Part shown: positions 31,995-34,639 of the stretch, piece by piece
Layout: every line of letters begins with the position of its first letter
How positions within the stretch are numbered: the first letter of the stretch is position 1
NCBI GenBank assembly: GCA_023622515.1
Contig: JAMNZB010000029.1
Span: 77,789-112,427, forward strand
Length of the DNA stretch: 34,639 bases
Direction of reading: 5' to 3'
DNA from: Bacillota bacterium
GTDB taxonomy: Bacteria; Bacillota; Clostridia; Saccharofermentanales; DTU023
Notes under the pieces: generated by a model
The model's input: the letters and a program-made list of their open reading frames with translations, nothing else
Told to the model about the DNA's origin: nothing
Databases searched by the model: none
Translations under genes and position numbers: made by a program

Positions 31995-32822
31995 ATGAGT
32001 TATGCCGATCAGTTATTTATCGAAACCTGTCAAAAGATTCTTAATCAAGGTGTTTGGCAAAAGGACAAAGTGCGTGCTGTTTGGGAAGATGGTAAGCCGG
32101 CCTTGTGTAAAAAAACTTTTGCCGTAGTCAACCGTTATGATTTAGAAGCAGAATTTCCCATACTTACTTTGCGCAAAGTTCCCCTGAAAAATTGTATTGA
32201 CGAACTATTATGGATTTGGCAAAAAAAATCAAATAAAGTCAGTGAACTGGCCTCAGGAATTTGGGATGCCTGGGAAATGGCTGATGGAACGATTGGCAAG
32301 GCTTACGGTTATCAGCTAGGGAAAAAAACTCGCTATAGCGATGGGGAATATGACCAAGTAGACCGTCTTATTAAAGATATTAAAGAAAATCCGGAAAGCA
32401 GAAGGTTGATTTGCCATATGTATGCGATAGAAGATCTTCCCGAGATGGCCCTCTATCCTTGTGCCTATAGTATGACCTTTCAAGTTGCGGATGGTAAGCT
32501 GAATGCTTTATTAAACCAGCGTAGCCAGGACATGCTGGTTGCAAATGGCTGGAATGTGACTCAGTACTCTATTCTGGTGCATATGCTGGCTATTGAATGT
32601 GGCCTGCAAGTGGGTGAGTTGGTACACGTAATCGCTGACGCTCATATATATGACCGCCACATTGATATTGTAGAGGACTTGATTAAGCGGGAAACTTATC
32701 CTGCTCCAAAACTGCGGATTAATCCGGAAGTCACTTCTTTCTATGACTTTAAACCGGAAGATTTTACACTGGAAGACTATGTGCACGGTCCGCAAATTAA
32801 AAACATTCCGGTTGCCATATAG
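31995..32822 (+). CDS. thyA: Thymidylate synthase (ThyA, B. subtilis/phi3T TS-A type)
   Basis: ThyA methylates dUMP to dTMP using methylenetetrahydrofolate, which becomes dihydrofolate. The 275-residue product has EFPILTLRKVPLKNCIDELLW-type N-terminus, GTIGKAYGYQLGKK, ESRRLICHMY, catalytic Cys156 in ALYPCAYSM, NQRSQDMLVANGWNVTQYS and HIYDRHIDIVE. The residue after the catalytic Cys is Ala where most ThyA proteins have His (PCH); this resembles the B. subtilis/phi3T TS-A branch (PCVY), so I do not treat it as a defect. I start at ATG 31995 because AGAGGAGAG ends 9 bp before it. It precedes folA by 32 bp, the usual pairing, since DHFR recycles its product. Confidence 0.95.
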   Translation: MSYADQLFIETCQKILNQGVWQKDKVRAVWEDGKPALCKKTFAVVNRYDLEAEFPILTLRKVPLKNCIDELLWIWQKKSNKVSELASGIWDAWEMADGTIGKAYGYQLGKKTRYSDGEYDQVDRLIKDIKENPESRRLICHMYAIEDLPEMALYPCAYSMTFQVADGKLNALLNQRSQDMLVANGWNVTQYSILVHMLAIECGLQVGELVHVIADAHIYDRHIDIVEDLIKRETYPAPKLRINPEVTSFYDFKPEDFTLEDYVHGPQIKNIPVAI

Positions 32823-32854
32823 TCCGAGTGCGATAAAGAGGAGAAACTGCTGAC

Positions 32855-33361
32855 ATGATTGCTGTAGTTGCCATAGACCAAGCCTATGGAATAGGAAAGG
32901 ACGGGGCTTTGCTAAAACCGATAGGGGCTGATTTAAAGCGTTTTAAAAGCCTGACAATGGGTAAGGTTTTAATTTATGGCTCCAAAACACTGAAAACTTT
33001 CCCCGGGGAAGAGCCGTTAAAGGGACGGCAGAATCTCATTTTGAGTCGCAAGCTTGCCCCGGATGCTATTCCGCGGGCGGAAATTTATCCTTCGCTGGTT
33101 GCTCTTCTGGAGCGGGTTGACGAGCTAAAAAAGGCAGGGCGGCAAGAAGATGACTTTTGTGTGATTGGAGGGACTTCCGTGTATGAGTGCATGCTCTCTT
33201 ATTACGACAAGGTTTATCTGACAAGAATTGATGCTGTGTTTCCTGCAGACTGCTATTTCCCGAATCTTGAAGACAATGGCTTCAAGAAAAAAGAGGAAAG
33301 TTCTTGGCTTGAGGAAGATGGTGTCCGCTTCCGCTATGAAACCTGGGTGCGTGATTTGTAG
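32855..33361 (+). CDS. folA: Dihydrofolate reductase
   Basis: DHFR regenerates tetrahydrofolate from the dihydrofolate that ThyA makes. The 168-residue product has VVAIDQAYGIGKDGALL at the N-terminus, the catalytic acid in IGADLKRFKSLTMG, IYGSKTLKTFPGEEPLKGRQNLILSR, the nucleotide site CVIGGTSVYE and the C-terminal YLTRIDAVFPADCYFP. The usual Pro-Trp after the first Leu pair (LPW) is replaced by LKP, which is somewhat unusual, but the catalytic Asp is present. ATG 32855 follows GAGGAG about 10 bp. It is in an operon with thyA and is followed after about 40 bp by the alkyltransferase fusion. Confidence 0.94.
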   Translation: MIAVVAIDQAYGIGKDGALLKPIGADLKRFKSLTMGKVLIYGSKTLKTFPGEEPLKGRQNLILSRKLAPDAIPRAEIYPSLVALLERVDELKKAGRQEDDFCVIGGTSVYECMLSYYDKVYLTRIDAVFPADCYFPNLEDNGFKKKEESSWLEEDGVRFRYETWVRDL

Positions 33362-33400
33362 CTGGCCGGTGTATAGAGGCTGACTGGGAAGGGGTAAAGT

Positions 33401-34444
33401 ATGGATAAGAGCAAGCAAATAGAATTTATGCCGGTTCATTTAAAAGATGAGAAAATTTTATCCGACTTTGCTTTGCCGGCAGATAGAATTAGGCGAGTAG
33501 CTGACAGGAAAAATCTATTACGTTATTTTACCCATTGTTATTACTGGGAAAATGAAAAAAACCTGGCCCTAGCCTTTATTCAGGAAGCCCATTTTCATTT
33601 TACCGGCCACCGGGCCTTTATCTATGCCAAAAAAGCCCTGAACAGCAAGGAGTTACGGAAGCTGCTAAGCGACCTTTTTAAAAGGCATAGCCATTATTTA
33701 GACTTGGAATTAATTTTTTGTGAGCAAGGACCGGTAGCATCCGGTGATTTTAGGGGATTGAATGTAGATTTTTCTGAAAATACTTATGTAGAAGATAGTA
33801 ATGGCCACTTAAAGAGAGCTGTTTCATGCCGGGTATCTCGCTTCCATGTACTCACGAAATCTATTTTCATTCCTGCAAAAAACTTTGCCCTTATAGTCAG
33901 CTGTGACGACCGAGAAGATGTTTTGGTTCGCTCTGCTTTCATCAGAAATGCAGAACCGGTGGAAGATCTTTCTACCAAGCTTTTTTTGACCCATCTTGGT
34001 GTTCTTGACCCTGAAGGACGTTATGATGCCAATTTAGCAGCTTCAAGGGCCCAAGATTTAATGTATCCGGAGCTTCTCCTTGAAGCGGAAAGACAGATAA
34101 GGGAATATCTCTCCGGTAATCGGAGAGCCTTTGAATTGCCTTTGAAAGTAGAACAAGGAACCGATTTTCAAAACAAAACCTGGCGAGCTCTCCAAGACAT
34201 AACTTATGGCTCCGCCATAAGTTATGAAGAGCTTGCTTCGCATGTTATAGAGGATGGAGAAGAGGCCAGGTACTTTGCCCGAGCCGTAGGTAACGCATGT
34301 GGGAGAAACCCCCTGGTTATTTTCGTTCCCTGCCATAGAGTTATTGGTAAGCAAGGTGACCTTGTCGGATTTACCGGAGGTGTGGATATCAAGTCTCAAC
34401 TTTTGAATTTAGAACTTTTCAACTACGAAGGATTCACCGGTTAG
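33401..34444 (+). CDS. O6-methylguanine-DNA methyltransferase (Ogt type) with unknown N-terminal domain
   Basis: The C-terminal part (about 225-347) is a complete Ogt/MGMT-type alkyltransferase: the N-terminal piece EAERQIREYLSGNRRAFELPL, FQNKTWRALQDITYGSAISY, the helix-turn-helix RAVGNACGRNPL and the active site FVPCHRVIG with acceptor Cys311, then GFTGG. Such enzymes repair O6-alkylguanine by irreversible transfer to the Cys. The first about 200 residues have no match I know. They contain YFTHCYYWENEK, HFHFTGHRAFIYAKKALN and several His and Cys, but not the Ada N-terminal Cys pattern. AAGGGG precedes ATG 33401. It lies after folA, about 40 bp away, and may be co-transcribed. Confidence 0.85.
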   Translation: MDKSKQIEFMPVHLKDEKILSDFALPADRIRRVADRKNLLRYFTHCYYWENEKNLALAFIQEAHFHFTGHRAFIYAKKALNSKELRKLLSDLFKRHSHYLDLELIFCEQGPVASGDFRGLNVDFSENTYVEDSNGHLKRAVSCRVSRFHVLTKSIFIPAKNFALIVSCDDREDVLVRSAFIRNAEPVEDLSTKLFLTHLGVLDPEGRYDANLAASRAQDLMYPELLLEAERQIREYLSGNRRAFELPLKVEQGTDFQNKTWRALQDITYGSAISYEELASHVIEDGEEARYFARAVGNACGRNPLVIFVPCHRVIGKQGDLVGFTGGVDIKSQLLNLELFNYEGFTG

Positions 34445-34496
34445 TGTTAAGTTATTAAGATTTATCAAACTATTCAAAAGTTTTTTTATGAAAGCC

Positions 34497-34526
34497 TTGA
34501 CAAGAGAGAAGAAAGCTATTTATAAT
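34497..34526 (+). promoter_or_regulatory. Consensus sigma-A promoter near the right edge
   Basis: TTGACA (34497-34502), 18-bp spacer, TATAAT (34521-34526). Both hexamers are perfect. The predicted start is near 34533. It drives the leader below and probably a gene beyond the window. Confidence 0.8.
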
Positions 34527-34554
34527 CCTGTCTTTGACAGTTCCCTAGGATGCT

Positions 34555-34598
34555 AACGCCCGCAAAGCGTTGAAATGAAAGGCTTACGGGCGTTTTTT
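34555..34598 (+). terminator. Leader terminator with competing hairpin (attenuator-like)
   Basis: AACGCCCG (34555-34562) pairs with CGGGCGTT (34587-34594), then T-run to 34598: a Rho-independent terminator only about 22 nt after the predicted transcript start. The same first arm can instead pair AACGC (34555-34559) with GCGTT (34567-34571). Such mutually exclusive stems are typical of attenuators. A small RNA is the alternative. I recognise no known riboswitch. Confidence 0.6.
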
Positions 34599-34639
34599 AT
34601 CGGGTATGTATTTTGCGTACATTCTACTGTTTGGTAAAC

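Noticed and set aside
32460-32470. Loss of His after the catalytic Cys in ThyA
   Set aside because: The TS-A branch (B. subtilis/phi3T) also lacks it, so it is a subfamily trait rather than damage.
1-34639. CRISPR arrays, IS elements, prophage or integrative-element genes
   Set aside because: I found no regularly spaced repeats, transposase, integrase or phage structural genes, and gene order is that of a core chromosome.

Overview
The window looks like chromosomal DNA from a low-to-moderate GC Gram-positive bacterium (Bacillota, most likely a Clostridia-type anaerobe). Supporting signs are strong purine-rich Shine-Dalgarno sites, TTG and apparent ATT starts, a sortase, a YabE-like G5/3D wall protein next to ksgA, a PheB-type ACT protein, a YqeK-type HD domain, ComEA and an ABC-F protein. 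The assignment rests on gene content and order only. Almost everything is core housekeeping. I see no phage, plasmid, IS element or CRISPR array.

Layout. 1-850: 3' end of a glycogen phosphorylase gene, then a small YdbC/PC4-type protein and a bidirectional terminator. 877-2073 (minus): membrane-anchored sortase with a long Pro/Arg/Gln-rich tail. 2290-5743: strong promoter with a WalR-like box, then yabE-like, ksgA, zapA and a dUTPase with an insertion. 5747-6763 (minus): membrane alpha/beta-hydrolase-like protein without a normal nucleophile elbow. 6946-10370: tsaD, a dense cluster of DnaA boxes, smpB, a membrane PP2C phosphatase and tmRNA. 10474-12659: pseudouridine catabolism (psuK, psuG). 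12727-14473: ABC-F ATPase behind a leader with a three-codon ORF. 14497-16430 (minus): DJ-1-like protein and peptidase T. 16700-17942: purine permease gene broken by an internal deletion and frameshift. 18068-18937 (minus): NYN/OST-HTH RNase-like protein. 19100-30989: long run of plus-strand genes (sugar nucleotidyltransferase, argS, a zinc-site-less M3 peptidase relative, RsmF-like methyltransferase, rdgB, PheB-like, a membrane protein, prfB, a nadD-yqeK fusion, rsfS, comEA). 31134-34444: LUD protein, tRNA-Pro(CGG) on the minus strand, thyA, folA and an Ogt-type methyltransferase with an unknown N-terminal domain. The window ends in a promoter plus attenuator-like leader.

How the genes work together. 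Several sets are coherent: translation quality control and tRNA modification (tsaD, smpB, tmRNA, prfB, argS, ksgA, RsmF-like, rsfS); nucleotide-pool hygiene and thymidylate supply (dut, rdgB, thyA, folA, Ogt); pseudouridine salvage (psuK, psuG); and cell envelope and division (yabE-like, zapA, sortase).

Most worth a second look: five DnaA-box nonamers within 100 bp at the tsaD/smpB boundary; two genes whose conserved N-termini and Shine-Dalgarno positions point to ATT start codons; an M3-peptidase-like protein whose HExxH motif is replaced by YKSGE; the dUTPase insertion; the Ogt fusion; and the leader regions at 12.73-12.93 kb and 34.50-34.60 kb. I found no obviously new multi-gene defence or mobile system.
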